Shown here: positions 43,901 through 53,103 of the stretch, in pieces
Position numbering within the stretch: the first letter of the stretch is position 1
Layout: each line of letters starts with the position of its first letter
Assembly: GCF_000428845.1 (NCBI RefSeq)
Contig: NZ_AUAS01000013.1
Location: 1-64,000, forward strand
Source of the DNA: Dyadobacter alkalitolerans DSM 23607
GTDB lineage: Bacteria; Bacteroidota; Bacteroidia; Cytophagales; Spirosomataceae
DNA length: 64,000 nt
Reading direction: 5' to 3'
Notes under the pieces: generated by a model
Database searches by the model: none
The model's input: the letters and a program-made list of their open reading frames with translations, nothing else
Told to the model about the DNA's origin: nothing
Position numbers and translations under genes: made by a program

Positions 43901-44075
43901 CGGAGATATGAACGATCCGGAAAGCAGAATTTCGAAATTGCTTGAAGTAGAGAAAGAAGGCCGCGCATTCCACATGCTGGAAGAGATCAATGTTCGTCCT
44001 CAGATCTCTTATTTAACCAAGGTTCGTAACAAAGATGCTGCTGCGAAGGCTCCTGAAAAAAAGGAACACGCTTAA
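40983..44075 (+). CDS. actB: Alternative complex III subunit ActB, molybdopterin-like/iron-sulfur
   Basis: The protein is 1030 residues. It starts with a twin-arginine leader (THRRDFLKVLGFGMAA) that ends LAAC, suggesting Tat export and lipid anchoring. Residues about 60-690 resemble a molybdopterin oxidoreductase domain, though ActB does not bind the cofactor. The C-terminal part has ferredoxin-like cysteine clusters: CFGCGSCVVSC, CQHCNNAPC, CVGTRYCANNC and CASSC, holding four Fe-S sites in family members. Start moved to ATG 40983 from a TTG 12 bp upstream. It lies 46 bp after actA. Confidence 0.94.
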   Translation: MENTNKRYWRGLEELRNDEKFVKEARSEFSDGPTENQYESLVDGAGTHRRDFLKVLGFGMAAVSLAACEAPVKKAIPYVNKPEGEFPTIANWYASTYAEGGDYASILVKTREGRPVKIESNSLSKTSFGVSARAHASLLGLYDNEKLKGPKKGSDTKISWDAVDKEILDQLTKISAQGGAIRILSSTIMSPSTKSVIADFTTKYPTTTHVMYDANSSSAILKGNELSFGKAVFPSYDFSKAKVIVGIDADFLGTWVSPDTFSAQFAETRRLGSDKEGKKEMSRHYQFEAILSVTGSNSDYRTAVKPSQLGLVAAALYNKVAAKLGGSPISTAAINVPNLDKAAADLVAAKGQALVVSGINDASVQVVINALNGLLGSYGTTINLDKPANYRQGNDVAMNGLVDEVKSGKVAALILFGANPVYDHPRGAELAAALPQVSLSVSFNDRADETSSLLKYICPAPHYLESWNDAEPVAGSYSLGQPAISMIFSTRQAQVSLLKWAGLPTDYHEYVKAYWKKNVYTQGGTGDFEKFWIKSLHDGVYDVPATLMASGATFSGDLSAAAAGIAKKYKASTSGIELALFENVGLGNGFAANNPWLQELPEPVTKACWDNHACVSQKTAADLSLAQGDVVKVDIKGKAVEVPVIIQPGLANGTVAIAIGFGREKAGKSANGVGKNVYPLAAFADGYLTFAPGEVTVSKTGDTREIAQTQTHNTVMNRKSVLQETVLAHFQKDPMAGRFVPKIPTSDGVVDATDLSLWNGHKYKNHSWGMVIDLNTCFGCGSCVVSCQAENNIPVVGRQEVINAREMHWLRIDRYYSSDADVEDLRGLEIASENPEVTFQPMLCQHCNNAPCETVCPVLATTHSSEGLNQMTYNRCVGTRYCANNCPYKVRRFNWFKYFDNENFDYHFNNDLGKMVINPDVTVRSRGVIEKCSMCVHRIQEAKLTAKKERRRIVDGEVNVACASSCPTNAITFGDMNDPESRISKLLEVEKEGRAFHMLEEINVRPQISYLTKVRNKDAAAKAPEKKEHA

Positions 44076-44123
44076 TTTGAAAATAGAGTTTTAGAAGATT
44101 AAATCATTATAAATTATAGTAGT

Positions 44124-45557
44124 ATGCATGTTACTTCACCTGTAAGAGAACCGCTGATTCAAGGTGGGAAAACGTACGCAGACGTAACGGAAGACATATG
44201 TCGGCATGTTGAAGGAGCCCCAACCAAGGAATGGAAAATTGCTTTTGGGCTTTCTCTGATTGTGTTGGCTTATGGATCGGTTTGTCTTGCATGGACTTGG
44301 TGGGAAGGGCTTGGCGTATGGGGTCTTAACAAGACAGTTGGCTGGGCATGGGATATCACTAACTTCGTTTGGTGGGTTGGTATCGGTCACGCCGGAACGC
44401 TGATCTCTGCGATCTTGCTTTTGTTCCGTCAGAAATGGAGAACATCTATCAACCGTGCAGCAGAAGCGATGACAATTTTCGCGGTTATCTGCGCAGCATC
44501 ATTTATCCTGATGCACATGGGCCGTCCCTGGATGGCATACTGGGCGCTTCCGCTTCCAAACGCATTCGGATCTCTTTGGGTTAACTTCAACTCGCCGCTG
44601 GTTTGGGACGTGTTTGCGATCAGTACATATTTCTCAGTTTCATTGGTGTTCTGGTATATTGGTCTTATTCCTGACCTAGCTACAATCCGCGACCGTGCAA
44701 CAAGTAAAGTGTCTCGTTTAATGTACGGAACATTCGCAATGGGATGGGACGGATCAGCAAAAACATGGGCCCGTTATGAATACATCAGCTTAATTCTTGC
44801 CGGTCTTTCTACACCACTTGTACTATCAGTTCACACGATTGTGAGTATGGACTTTGCAACGTCGGTTATTCCAGGATGGCATACAACTATTTTTCCTCCA
44901 TACTTCGTTGCGGGTGCAATTTTCTCCGGGTTTGCAATGGTGCAAAACCTGATGCTGATCACAAGGGTTGTTTACAAGCTTGAAGATTACATTACCCTTG
45001 AGCACATTGAAACAATGAACAAGGTTATCACATTGACCGGTTCTGTGGTTGGTGTGGCATACATTACCGAGTTCTTTATTGCTTGGTACTCAGGTGTTGA
45101 ATACGAATATTATGCATTCTTCAACCGTATGACAGGTCCTTACTGGTGGGCATACTGGGCGATGATGACCTGTAACGTAATCTCTCCACAACTTTTCTGG
45201 TCGAGAAAACTACGTAGAAGCATCACCTTTACATTCTTCATTTCAGTAGTTGTAAACATTGGTATGTGGTTCGAGCGTTTTGTAATCATTGTTACGTCAC
45301 TGCACCGTGACTACATTCCTTCTAGCTGGGCAATGTTCTCGCCTACACGCTATGATATCGGTGACTACATCTTCTCATTCGGTTTGTTCTTTACTCTATT
45401 CCTATTGTTCTCCAAATATTTGCCGGTGATCAATATGGCGGAAGTTAAGGCAGTGATTCGTTCTACATCTGCTAATCTGCCTACCAAAATTGCTGGTGTG
45501 GCGAAGGTGAGACAGCGTGGTACAGCTGAACCGGCTTTTGATAAGGACAAAGAATAA
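44124..45557 (+). CDS. actC: Alternative complex III subunit ActC (NrfD-like quinol-binding)
   Basis: The 477-residue integral membrane protein has about ten helices of the NrfD/PsrC type, with WVGIGHAGTLISAILLLFRQKWRTSINRAAEAM (two parts of one loop and helix), SVHTIVSMDFATSVIPGWHTTIFPPYFVAGAI and ERFVIIVTSLHRDYIPSSW. In the known complex ActC binds the quinol and contacts ActB. It follows actB by 48 bp. Confidence 0.94.
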   Translation: MHVTSPVREPLIQGGKTYADVTEDICRHVEGAPTKEWKIAFGLSLIVLAYGSVCLAWTWWEGLGVWGLNKTVGWAWDITNFVWWVGIGHAGTLISAILLLFRQKWRTSINRAAEAMTIFAVICAASFILMHMGRPWMAYWALPLPNAFGSLWVNFNSPLVWDVFAISTYFSVSLVFWYIGLIPDLATIRDRATSKVSRLMYGTFAMGWDGSAKTWARYEYISLILAGLSTPLVLSVHTIVSMDFATSVIPGWHTTIFPPYFVAGAIFSGFAMVQNLMLITRVVYKLEDYITLEHIETMNKVITLTGSVVGVAYITEFFIAWYSGVEYEYYAFFNRMTGPYWWAYWAMMTCNVISPQLFWSRKLRRSITFTFFISVVVNIGMWFERFVIIVTSLHRDYIPSSWAMFSPTRYDIGDYIFSFGLFFTLFLLFSKYLPVINMAEVKAVIRSTSANLPTKIAGVAKVRQRGTAEPAFDKDKE

Positions 45558-45591
45558 TTAGACTGACAGGTATTTTAATATAAGTATTGAT

Positions 45592-46122
45592 ATGGCAGAA
45601 TTATCTGGTAAATATTTGGTCGGAGTTTACGACGATGACGATACTGTTCTTCATGCAGTGCCAAAGCTCAGAAAAGCAGGAGTAAAAATAAAAGAAGTGT
45701 ATTCTCCATTTCCGATTCACGGATTGGACGAAGCATTGGGTCACCCAAGAACAAGAATCGGGATTGCCGCATTCATGTTTGGTGTAACAGGATGCTGCGT
45801 TGCATTAACGCTGATGATCTGGACGATGGGAATTGACTGGCCGATGATTGTCGGTGGTAAGGATCCTATTTCAATTCCTAATTACATTCCGATCACATTT
45901 GAGCTTACTGTTCTATTCACAGCTTTTGGAATGGTTACAACATTCTTTATTTCAAATGGCCTGGGACCCGGTACGCATTTCCATCCAAGATTTGATTTGC
46001 GCTCAACAGATAACAAGTTTGTAATGGCGATTGATCTGGGAAGAAATTCAATGTCAGAAGATGAAATTTCACGAGCATTGAAAGACAGCGGAGCAGAAGA
46101 AGTCAACATTAAGCAATTTTAA
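45592..46122 (+). CDS. actD: Alternative complex III subunit ActD (DUF3341)
   Basis: The 176-residue protein has a soluble N-terminal part with VGVYDDDDTVLHAVPKLRKAG and YSPFPIHGLDEALG, two membrane helices (about 60-80 and 100-125), and a C-terminal tail. These are the DUF3341 hallmarks. ActD is an assembly or peripheral subunit without cofactors. Its stop codon TAA shares a base with the ATG of actE (TAATG), implying coupled translation. Confidence 0.93.
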   Translation: MAELSGKYLVGVYDDDDTVLHAVPKLRKAGVKIKEVYSPFPIHGLDEALGHPRTRIGIAAFMFGVTGCCVALTLMIWTMGIDWPMIVGGKDPISIPNYIPITFELTVLFTAFGMVTTFFISNGLGPGTHFHPRFDLRSTDNKFVMAIDLGRNSMSEDEISRALKDSGAEEVNIKQF

Positions 46123-46745
46123 TGGAGTTTGAGAAAATGAAATTTAAAAATTTATATAAATATCTGTTAGTTGCTGCTGTAATCCTTACTGCTGCGGCTG
46201 GTTGCACAAGGGATCCTAATGATCCTGGTAAAGAGTATGCACCAAATATGTACTTACCTGTTGGTTATGAACCATACAAACAGGAAAAGGCGAACCCTAT
46301 TAACCCAATGGGTCTGACGATGAGATTACCTGTGGCCGGAACGGTTGCAAGACGTAATTATCAGACCTCCTTCGGTGAAGCGGATTCTGTAAGTACAGAT
46401 CTGATGGTTTACAACATTCCTGCTGACAGCATTTCCATTTCGGAGCGTGTGTTGAAAAACCCTATTCCATTAAACGAAAATACTTTGGCAGAAGGGAAAG
46501 TGCTTTATGACAGATATTGCCAGCATTGCCATGGCGCAACAGGAGCCGGAGACGGAAAAGTTGCAGCGATGTATAAAGGGGTTCCCAACTATGCAAGCGA
46601 CGCCTACAAAAATCTAAATGAGGGTCACATTTTCCACGTCATTACACATGGAAAAGCACGTATGTGGCCACATGGATCTCAGATCAATCCTGAGGAGCGT
46701 TGGAAGATTGTACATTATGTACAAAAATTGCAGAAGGGAGCTTAA
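46122..46745 (+). CDS. actE: Alternative complex III subunit ActE, monoheme cytochrome c lipoprotein
   Basis: The 207-residue protein has a lipoprotein leader with TAAAGC as lipobox, so the mature protein is membrane-anchored at Cys. The cytochrome c domain has CQHCH followed by GATGAGDGK, and a C-terminal Met-containing HGKARMWPHGSQI that probably supplies the second ligand. ActE is the likely electron exit next to ActA. The ATG at 46122 overlaps the actD stop by one base; ATG 46137 is possible. Confidence 0.92.
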   Translation: MEFEKMKFKNLYKYLLVAAVILTAAAGCTRDPNDPGKEYAPNMYLPVGYEPYKQEKANPINPMGLTMRLPVAGTVARRNYQTSFGEADSVSTDLMVYNIPADSISISERVLKNPIPLNENTLAEGKVLYDRYCQHCHGATGAGDGKVAAMYKGVPNYASDAYKNLNEGHIFHVITHGKARMWPHGSQINPEERWKIVHYVQKLQKGA

Positions 46746-46778
46746 TTAGTTTTTGATAACAGAGAAATAAAATATATA

Positions 46779-48131
46779 ATGGCATCAGCACATTCGATTC
46801 CTTCTATTGAAGAACGGTTTGAATTTACATCGGGGGCTAAAAGAAATTTAATTATTGGTGGTGGCATCGGCATTGCGCTAGTTGCATTAGGTGCTTTCCT
46901 GGCAGCTAATGGTGGCGGACACGAAGCCGTAGCACATGGTGCAGAAGCGGCTGCCGCAGTTGGACATGAGGCAGCAGAACATGGTGCTGCGGGACATGAA
47001 GCTGCTGCTGCAACGGGACATCACGAGGCCGGCTTGATGACTCGCATCTGGGCTAACCTTTGGGTAAATGGTGTTTATTTCACTGGTATGGCCGTTGTGG
47101 GAATGTTCTTTATTTCTTACAATTATCTGGCGCAAGCGGGATGGTCTGCAGTATTCAAAAGAGTTCCTGAGGCATTACCCGCATTTTTGCCGTTTACGGG
47201 GATTGTGATGCTGATCACATTTTTCTTTGGAGGTCACGATTTATTTCACTGGACTCATGAAGGACTTTACGAAGTAGGCGGACCTGAATATGATCCGATT
47301 ATAGCTGGAAAAAGAGGCTTTCTGAATACACCGTTTTTCGTTTTCAGACTTGTATTTTATTTCGCTGTATGGTATTGGTTGTGGCGTGTGATCCGTAATT
47401 TGTCTTTGAAGGAAGATGAAATAGGCGGAACTGAATTTTACGAAAAATCGATTCGTTTCGGGACTGCGTTCCTTGTCGTATTTGGTGTTACTTCTTCGAC
47501 TTCCGCATGGGACTTTGTTATGTCTATTGACACGCACTGGTTCAGCACAATGTTTGGATGGTATACGCTTGCTAGCTGGCACGTAGCTGGCCTTGCAGTA
47601 ATCACTCTGGTTATTGTAATGCTAAGAGAACGTGGATATTTACGAGCAGTGAATTCAAGTCACCTTAGAGACTTAGGGAAATTCGTGTTTGCATTCAGTA
47701 TCTTCTGGACTTATGTGTGGTTTGCGCAATTCCTTTTGATTTACTACGCAAACTTACCGGAAGAAACGATTTACTTTTTGGAGCGTTTTAGAGGTCACGG
47801 TGGGTTTTTCAAGGCGCCATTCTTCATCACGTTGTTCCTGAATTTCTTCTTCCCATTCCTTGTCTTGATGACGCGTGATGCGAAGTATACACATTCAATT
47901 CTTAAAGTGGCTTGCTGGAGTGTGATCATTGGGCATTATATGGATTTTTATACCAACATAATGCCGGGTACGCTTGGGGCAAGTGCAGGTTTCGGTCCGT
48001 TGGAATGGGGATTCTTCCTTGTCTTTATATGTGCGTTTGGTTATTCAATTGCAAGTCAGTTAGAAAAGGCAAACTTGATACCAAGGAATCATCCTATGTT
48101 GGAGGAATCATTGCATCACGATATAGCCTAA
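46779..48131 (+). CDS. actF: Alternative complex III subunit ActF (NrfD-like)
   Basis: The 450-residue protein has about ten membrane helices and is distantly similar to ActC. Signature strings are FFFGGHDLFHWTHEGLYEVGGPEYDPI, SSTSAWDFVMSIDTHWFSTMFGWYTLAS and FLLIYYANLPEETIYF. After the first helix there is an Ala/His-rich loop (residues about 45-85) with five or more repeated GHEA-type units. ActF probably forms the second membrane module with a proton path. It lies 33 bp after actE and 22 bp before coxB. Confidence 0.93.
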   Translation: MASAHSIPSIEERFEFTSGAKRNLIIGGGIGIALVALGAFLAANGGGHEAVAHGAEAAAAVGHEAAEHGAAGHEAAAATGHHEAGLMTRIWANLWVNGVYFTGMAVVGMFFISYNYLAQAGWSAVFKRVPEALPAFLPFTGIVMLITFFFGGHDLFHWTHEGLYEVGGPEYDPIIAGKRGFLNTPFFVFRLVFYFAVWYWLWRVIRNLSLKEDEIGGTEFYEKSIRFGTAFLVVFGVTSSTSAWDFVMSIDTHWFSTMFGWYTLASWHVAGLAVITLVIVMLRERGYLRAVNSSHLRDLGKFVFAFSIFWTYVWFAQFLLIYYANLPEETIYFLERFRGHGGFFKAPFFITLFLNFFFPFLVLMTRDAKYTHSILKVACWSVIIGHYMDFYTNIMPGTLGASAGFGPLEWGFFLVFICAFGYSIASQLEKANLIPRNHPMLEESLHHDIA

Positions 48132-48153
48132 TTGCAAAACCCAGTTTATTATC

Positions 48154-49260
48154 ATGAATATTATTATCGCATTAGTTGCTCTTGTTTTTCTGGTTCTCAC
48201 AGGCGTTGTGATATCCAGGCTTCAAAATGTTCTTAAAAATGTAAATAAAATCGATTCGCCTGATGCGGAGCCGTCGGGTAATAAATGGAATGGTGCCATG
48301 TTTATTGTAATCCTCATTATCGGGGCTATTGCGATTACTTGGTCTTATCTTCATGCCCGTGAGTTCTTTCTGCCTGAGGCATCTTCGATTCACGGAAGAA
48401 GAACAGACGACCTGTTTTGGTTTTCAATGGGTATTTTAACGATTCCTTTCATCATTGTTAACTTCCTCATCTTCTTTTTTGCCTGGAAATATCAGCATAA
48501 GAAAAATCACCGTGCATCCTTTTATCCTGATAACCACCGGCTTGAACTTATCTGGACTATCGTTCCGGCTATTGTAATGGCACTTTTGGTATTTACAGGT
48601 TGGAAAGCATGGTCGGATATAACTTCTGATGCACCGAGAGATGCGGAAGTTATTGAGATCACAGGTAAGCAGTTCAACTGGATTGCCCGCTATGCAGGGA
48701 TGAGCGACAATAAACTGGGAGATTATAACTACAAATTGATCGATTCTCAAAATGAAGTTGGTATAGATCTTTCTGATGAGAATTCTTTTGATGATTTTAC
48801 CAATCCTAGTGAAATGCACATTCCGGTAAATCGCCCCGTGTTGCTTAAAATACGCGCCAGGGATGTTTTGCACAGTGTATTTATCCCTCACATGCGTGTG
48901 AAAATGGATGCTGTTCCAGGTATGCCGACTAAATTCTGGTTCGTGGCGGACAAGACAACAGCCGATATGCGCGCTGAAACGGGCAATGCTAATTTTGATT
49001 ACGAAATTGCATGTACTGAGGTTTGCGGACAGGGACACTTTTCAATGAAAATGCGATTGATAGTTGAAGACGAAGCGTCTTATAAGAAATGGTGTGCTGA
49101 GCAAGCTACTTTCCTTCAAACTTATCCTGAGTATCTTGCGAAAGTGCCAGAGAATTTGAAAGCGAAGGCGATGAAATATGTGCCAGCCGAAGCGGCAACT
49201 CCTGCTGATAGTTCAGCAACTTCCACAGGAGGAGCAGGAACAAGTACAAGTCTACGCTAA
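48154..49260 (+). CDS. coxB: Cytochrome c oxidase subunit II
   Basis: The 368-residue subunit holds the CuA electron-entry site. It starts with an extra N-terminal membrane helix, followed by the two-helix hairpin with HRLELIWTIVPAIVMALL. The CuA ligands are in DVLHSVFIPHMRVKMDAVPGMP (His) and CTEVCGQGHFSMKM (two Cys, His, Met). There is no fused cytochrome c domain, so the enzyme is aa3 rather than caa3 by sequence. A low-complexity Ser/Thr/Ala tail ends the protein. Confidence 0.94.
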   Translation: MNIIIALVALVFLVLTGVVISRLQNVLKNVNKIDSPDAEPSGNKWNGAMFIVILIIGAIAITWSYLHAREFFLPEASSIHGRRTDDLFWFSMGILTIPFIIVNFLIFFFAWKYQHKKNHRASFYPDNHRLELIWTIVPAIVMALLVFTGWKAWSDITSDAPRDAEVIEITGKQFNWIARYAGMSDNKLGDYNYKLIDSQNEVGIDLSDENSFDDFTNPSEMHIPVNRPVLLKIRARDVLHSVFIPHMRVKMDAVPGMPTKFWFVADKTTADMRAETGNANFDYEIACTEVCGQGHFSMKMRLIVEDEASYKKWCAEQATFLQTYPEYLAKVPENLKAKAMKYVPAEAATPADSSATSTGGAGTSTSLR

Positions 49261-49288
49261 TTTGTTAATTTAAATACATTAAAAGTAT

Positions 49289-51169
49289 ATGTCAGCTATT
49301 GAAGGATTGGAAACAGCTCATCACCACGAAACTGAGCATGAACACCACCATGAAGCACAAAACTTTTGGCAGAAATATATATTTTGTGAAGACCACAAAG
49401 TTATAGCGAAGCAATATTTGATCACCGGGATTTTGTGGGCGGTGATCGGGATTTCCATGTCGGTGATTTTCCGTATTCAATTGGGTTTGCCGGACTCTAA
49501 TCTTTCCTGGCTAAAACCTGTGTTGGGCGGATGGATCAGTGATGCTGGTAAATTGGATCCCAATTTCTACCTCGCCTTGGTTACAATGCACGGAACCATT
49601 ATGGTATTCTTTGTATTGACTGCCGGCTTGAGCGGAACATTCAGTAACTTCTTGATTCCTTTGCAGATCGGCGCACGCGATATGGCGTCTGGTTTCATGA
49701 ACATGTTGTCTTACTGGTTTTTCTTCCTAGCCAGCGTTATCATGTTTGCATCATTGTTCTTGCAAGCAGGGCCAGCAGCAGGTGGTTGGGTGATTTATCC
49801 ACCATTGAGCGCATTACCTCAGGCACACCCAGGCTCTGGAATGGGTATGACGCTTTGGTTGGCTAGTATGGCATTTTTCATTGTATCTCAGCTTTTGGGC
49901 GGGATCAACTACATTACTACAGTTATTAACTTGCGTACAAGAGGAATGTCGTTCGACCGTCTTCCGCTAACAATCTGGTCTTTCCTTATCACAGCAGTTT
50001 TGGGTCTGATTTCTTTCCCTGTTCTTTTGTCATCTGTACTGCTTCTGATTTTCGACCGTCACTTCGGTACAAGCTTTTATCTTTCAGATATTTATATCAA
50101 TGGTGAAGCGCTTCCTAATGTAGGTGGTAGCCCGATCTTGTTCCAGCATTTGTTCTGGTTCCTGGGTCACCCTGAGGTTTACATTGTACTATTGCCAGGA
50201 CTTGGTATCACTTCCGAAGTTATTGCAACCAATGCACGTAAGCCGATTTTCGGTTACCGTGCGATGATCGCATCCATGTTGGGTATCGCGTTTCTTGCAT
50301 TTATCGTGTGGGCTCACCATATGTTTGTAACAGGTATGAATCCATTCCTTGGATCCGTATTTATGTTCCTTACATTGATTATTGCGGTTCCATCTGCTGT
50401 GAAAGGCTTTAACTACATTACAACACTTTGGAAGGGAAACATTGTTTTTACACCTGGAATGCTGTTCTCGATCGGTCTTGTTTCGTTGTTCGTATCTGGT
50501 GGTTTGACGGGGATTATCCTTGGAAACAGTGCGCTTGACATTCAGCTACATGATACTTACTTTGTTGTAGCCCACTTCCACCTTGTAATGGGAGCTGCAT
50601 CTGCCTTCGGACTTTTCGCAGGGGTTTATCACTGGTTCCCTAAAATGTTCGGTAGAATGATGAATACGACATTGGGTCAGATTCACTTCTGGTTGACATT
50701 CATTGGTATTTATCTTGTATTTATTCCAATGCACTATGTGGGTATCGCAGGTTTCCCCCGCAGATACTACCAGTTCACCAGCTACGACTTTACGCATAAG
50801 TTTATGGACATGAACATGTTCATATCTATCGCGGCGATCCTCTCATTCCTTGCACAGTTCATCTTCCTATGGAACTTCTTTTACAGCATTTTCAAAGGTA
50901 AGAGAGCCCCACAAAATCCATGGAGATCAAACACATTGGAATGGACTACACCAATTAATCCTGGTCACGGAAACTGGGTTGGAGAGATCCCGGCAGTTTA
51001 CCGCTGGTCTTATGATTACAGCAAGCCTGGCGCTAAGGAAGATTTCATCCCACAAAATGTACCATATTCTCAAACACTGGAATCCAACTTCCCGCATGAG
51101 AATGAACTGATAGCCACAGAAAAGGCGATTGAGTCACAAAATTATAATGACCAGTTCAACGCACATTGA
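49289..51169 (+). CDS. coxA: Cytochrome c oxidase subunit I
   Basis: The 626-residue catalytic subunit carries heme a, heme a3 and CuB. Key strings are GTIMVFFVLTAGLSGTF, WFLGHPEVYIVLLPG (CuB His cross-linked Tyr, with the Glu of A1-type D-channels), WAHHMFVTGMNP and HDTYFVVAHFHLVMG (heme ligands). The N-terminus is unusually His-rich, with HHHETEHEHHHEAQNF. The 3' end overlaps the next gene by 23 bp, so ctaA translation is probably coupled. Confidence 0.96.
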   Translation: MSAIEGLETAHHHETEHEHHHEAQNFWQKYIFCEDHKVIAKQYLITGILWAVIGISMSVIFRIQLGLPDSNLSWLKPVLGGWISDAGKLDPNFYLALVTMHGTIMVFFVLTAGLSGTFSNFLIPLQIGARDMASGFMNMLSYWFFFLASVIMFASLFLQAGPAAGGWVIYPPLSALPQAHPGSGMGMTLWLASMAFFIVSQLLGGINYITTVINLRTRGMSFDRLPLTIWSFLITAVLGLISFPVLLSSVLLLIFDRHFGTSFYLSDIYINGEALPNVGGSPILFQHLFWFLGHPEVYIVLLPGLGITSEVIATNARKPIFGYRAMIASMLGIAFLAFIVWAHHMFVTGMNPFLGSVFMFLTLIIAVPSAVKGFNYITTLWKGNIVFTPGMLFSIGLVSLFVSGGLTGIILGNSALDIQLHDTYFVVAHFHLVMGAASAFGLFAGVYHWFPKMFGRMMNTTLGQIHFWLTFIGIYLVFIPMHYVGIAGFPRRYYQFTSYDFTHKFMDMNMFISIAAILSFLAQFIFLWNFFYSIFKGKRAPQNPWRSNTLEWTTPINPGHGNWVGEIPAVYRWSYDYSKPGAKEDFIPQNVPYSQTLESNFPHENELIATEKAIESQNYNDQFNAH

Positions 51170-52172
51170 TATCAAGGCCAACCGGCGATTTCGTCGGTTG
51201 GCCTTGAATACTGTCATTGTACTCTATTTTCTTATTATAGCGGGTGGGGTAGTGAGGAGCACGGGTGCTGGAATGGGTTGCCCGGATTGGCCACGTTGCT
51301 TCGGACGATGGGTTCCACCGACTGAAATTTCGCAATTACCGGCCAACTACAAGGAAATTTATGGCGCTAAGCTAAAAGGAGAGATTGAATTTAATCCGGT
51401 TAAGACCTGGATTGAGTACCTGAACAGACTTTTAGGCGCTTTCACAGGGGTAATGATCTTCCTCACACTATTAGCCTCCATACCTTTCCTTAAATCGGGA
51501 AACAAGCGAATCTTCTATTACAGTTTGTCAGCGTTCATTCTGGTAGGTTTTCAGGGGTGGCTAGGTGCCAAAGTTGTGTCCTTTGAATTGCTGCCAGTGG
51601 TTGTAACGCTCCATATGCTGTTAGCCATTGTGATCGTATTTCTGCTCTTGTTTCTCTACACCTGGTCGGCTTATGCTGGCAACATTTTACAGTTGAAAGA
51701 GTCAAGTAAGAAGGCAATCGGAGGGATTGGCGTAGTGGTGATTACGTTGTCATTGATTCAAATCTTGCTTGGAACTCAGGTGCGGGAGGCAATTGATGAG
51801 GTCGTTCATAGGTTAGGTTATCAGGCGAGAAGCCAATGGATTGATGAGTTGGGTTTGAATTTTTATATACACCGGTCCTTTTCAATTTTTCTTTTTGTTG
51901 TAAACCTTTATTGGATCAACAAAATTTTAAAAGCAGAAGGCGGGTATTCGATAGCAGGAAGGATTGCAATTGCTTGCTTTTGTATATTGATAATTGAAAT
52001 TGCCACGGGTATTTTGATGGCTTATTTTGGAGTGCCAGCATTTGCCCAGCCATTGCACCTTACATTTGCAATATTATTGATCGGCCTTCAATTTGTGATC
52101 TGGCTTGTCGTAAATGGAAATAAGTATTTAAAGTATTCGTCAGATATTTGTCTGGAAAAGAGTACGATTTAG
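51147..52172 (+). CDS. ctaA: Heme A synthase (COX15/CtaA family)
   Basis: The enzyme oxidises heme O to heme A. The protein (about 341 residues) has eight membrane segments and the family strings GGVVRSTGAGMGCPDWPRCFGRW near the N-terminus, with the conserved Cys pair, and a heme-ligand His in VVTLHMLLAIV and in LNFYIHRSFSIFL. ATG 51147 is chosen over the TTG at 51129, and both overlap coxA. ctaB follows by 18 bp. Confidence 0.93.
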   Translation: MTSSTHIDIKANRRFRRLALNTVIVLYFLIIAGGVVRSTGAGMGCPDWPRCFGRWVPPTEISQLPANYKEIYGAKLKGEIEFNPVKTWIEYLNRLLGAFTGVMIFLTLLASIPFLKSGNKRIFYYSLSAFILVGFQGWLGAKVVSFELLPVVVTLHMLLAIVIVFLLLFLYTWSAYAGNILQLKESSKKAIGGIGVVVITLSLIQILLGTQVREAIDEVVHRLGYQARSQWIDELGLNFYIHRSFSIFLFVVNLYWINKILKAEGGYSIAGRIAIACFCILIIEIATGILMAYFGVPAFAQPLHLTFAILLIGLQFVIWLVVNGNKYLKYSSDICLEKSTI

Positions 52173-52190
52173 AAACAAATAGTTGTAGTA

Positions 52191-53084
52191 ATGATATCAG
52201 CTGAGGGAAGCTTAGGAGGCGTAGGGAAGTTAAGAGAGAGGATAGGCGTTTTATTTGAGTTGCTAAAATTCAGGCTGGCTTCGCTGATCGCGTTTTCTGG
52301 CGCTATGGGTTACTGCCTGGGTGCGAAGGAAGTTGAAACAGGAAAATTGGTGCTTTTCATCATTGCATCAATCGGAATCACCGGAGCAGCAAACATTATC
52401 AATCAGATTCTCGAAAAGGACTTTGATAAATTAATGAAGCGGACTGCCAACCGACCGCTGCCTAGTGGGCGCATTACGGTAGATCAGGCAATCATCTGGG
52501 CGGTTTTTCTGGGAATTACTTCTCTGGCGATTTTCGTGCTGGTATTTAATCTTAGCACAGGTTTAATTTCTCTTTTGTCGCTGGTGCTGTATGGTTTTGT
52601 TTACACACCATTAAAAAGGGTTGGTCCGATAGCGGTTTTTGTCGGAGCTTTTCCGGGGGCATTTCCTCCGATGATCGGCTGGGTTGCAGCGACAAATCAT
52701 TTCGGCTTAGAACCGGGAATCTTGTTCGCGATTCAGTTCTTCTGGCAATTTCCGCACTTTTGGGCGATTGCCTGGGTGCTTGATGAGGATTATAAAAGAG
52801 CAGGGTTTAAATTGCTTCCTGCCAACGGCCTGAAGGACGTTAATACGACATTGCAAATAATGATTTACACGGTGTTCCTGTTACCGATTGGCTGGCTGCC
52901 TTACGAATTGGGCATGACGGGGATCAATTCGGCTTTTGTTGCAACCGTGTTCGGCGTTTTGTTCCTTGCTCAGACGTTCCATTTGATGCGCACTTGCACT
53001 GATAAAACGGCAAAGCAATTGATGTTCGGATCGTTTATATATTTGCCAATTGTGCAGATCGCGTTTTTGTTGGATAAATTGTGA
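52191..53084 (+). CDS. ctaB: Protoheme IX farnesyltransferase (heme O synthase)
   Basis: The enzyme attaches a farnesyl group to heme B, giving heme O for ctaA. The 297-residue UbiA-type membrane protein has the prenyl-binding motif NIINQILEKDFDKLMKRTANRPLPSG (first Asp-rich block, Asn and Asp spaced as NxxxDxxxD), LVLYGFVYTPLKR and the second block WVLDEDYKRAGFKLLP. The length is normal. Its stop is 19 bp before the first subunit III start. Confidence 0.94.
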   Translation: MISAEGSLGGVGKLRERIGVLFELLKFRLASLIAFSGAMGYCLGAKEVETGKLVLFIIASIGITGAANIINQILEKDFDKLMKRTANRPLPSGRITVDQAIIWAVFLGITSLAIFVLVFNLSTGLISLLSLVLYGFVYTPLKRVGPIAVFVGAFPGAFPPMIGWVAATNHFGLEPGILFAIQFFWQFPHFWAIAWVLDEDYKRAGFKLLPANGLKDVNTTLQIMIYTVFLLPIGWLPYELGMTGINSAFVATVFGVLFLAQTFHLMRTCTDKTAKQLMFGSFIYLPIVQIAFLLDKL

Positions 53085-53103
53085 AAATGAAAAATCAGTG
53101 AAA

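Noticed and set aside
46890-47035. GHEA-type repeats considered as a CRISPR-like or tandem DNA repeat
   Set aside because: The units are inside the ActF reading frame, vary at DNA level and lack spacer/repeat regularity; they are protein low complexity.
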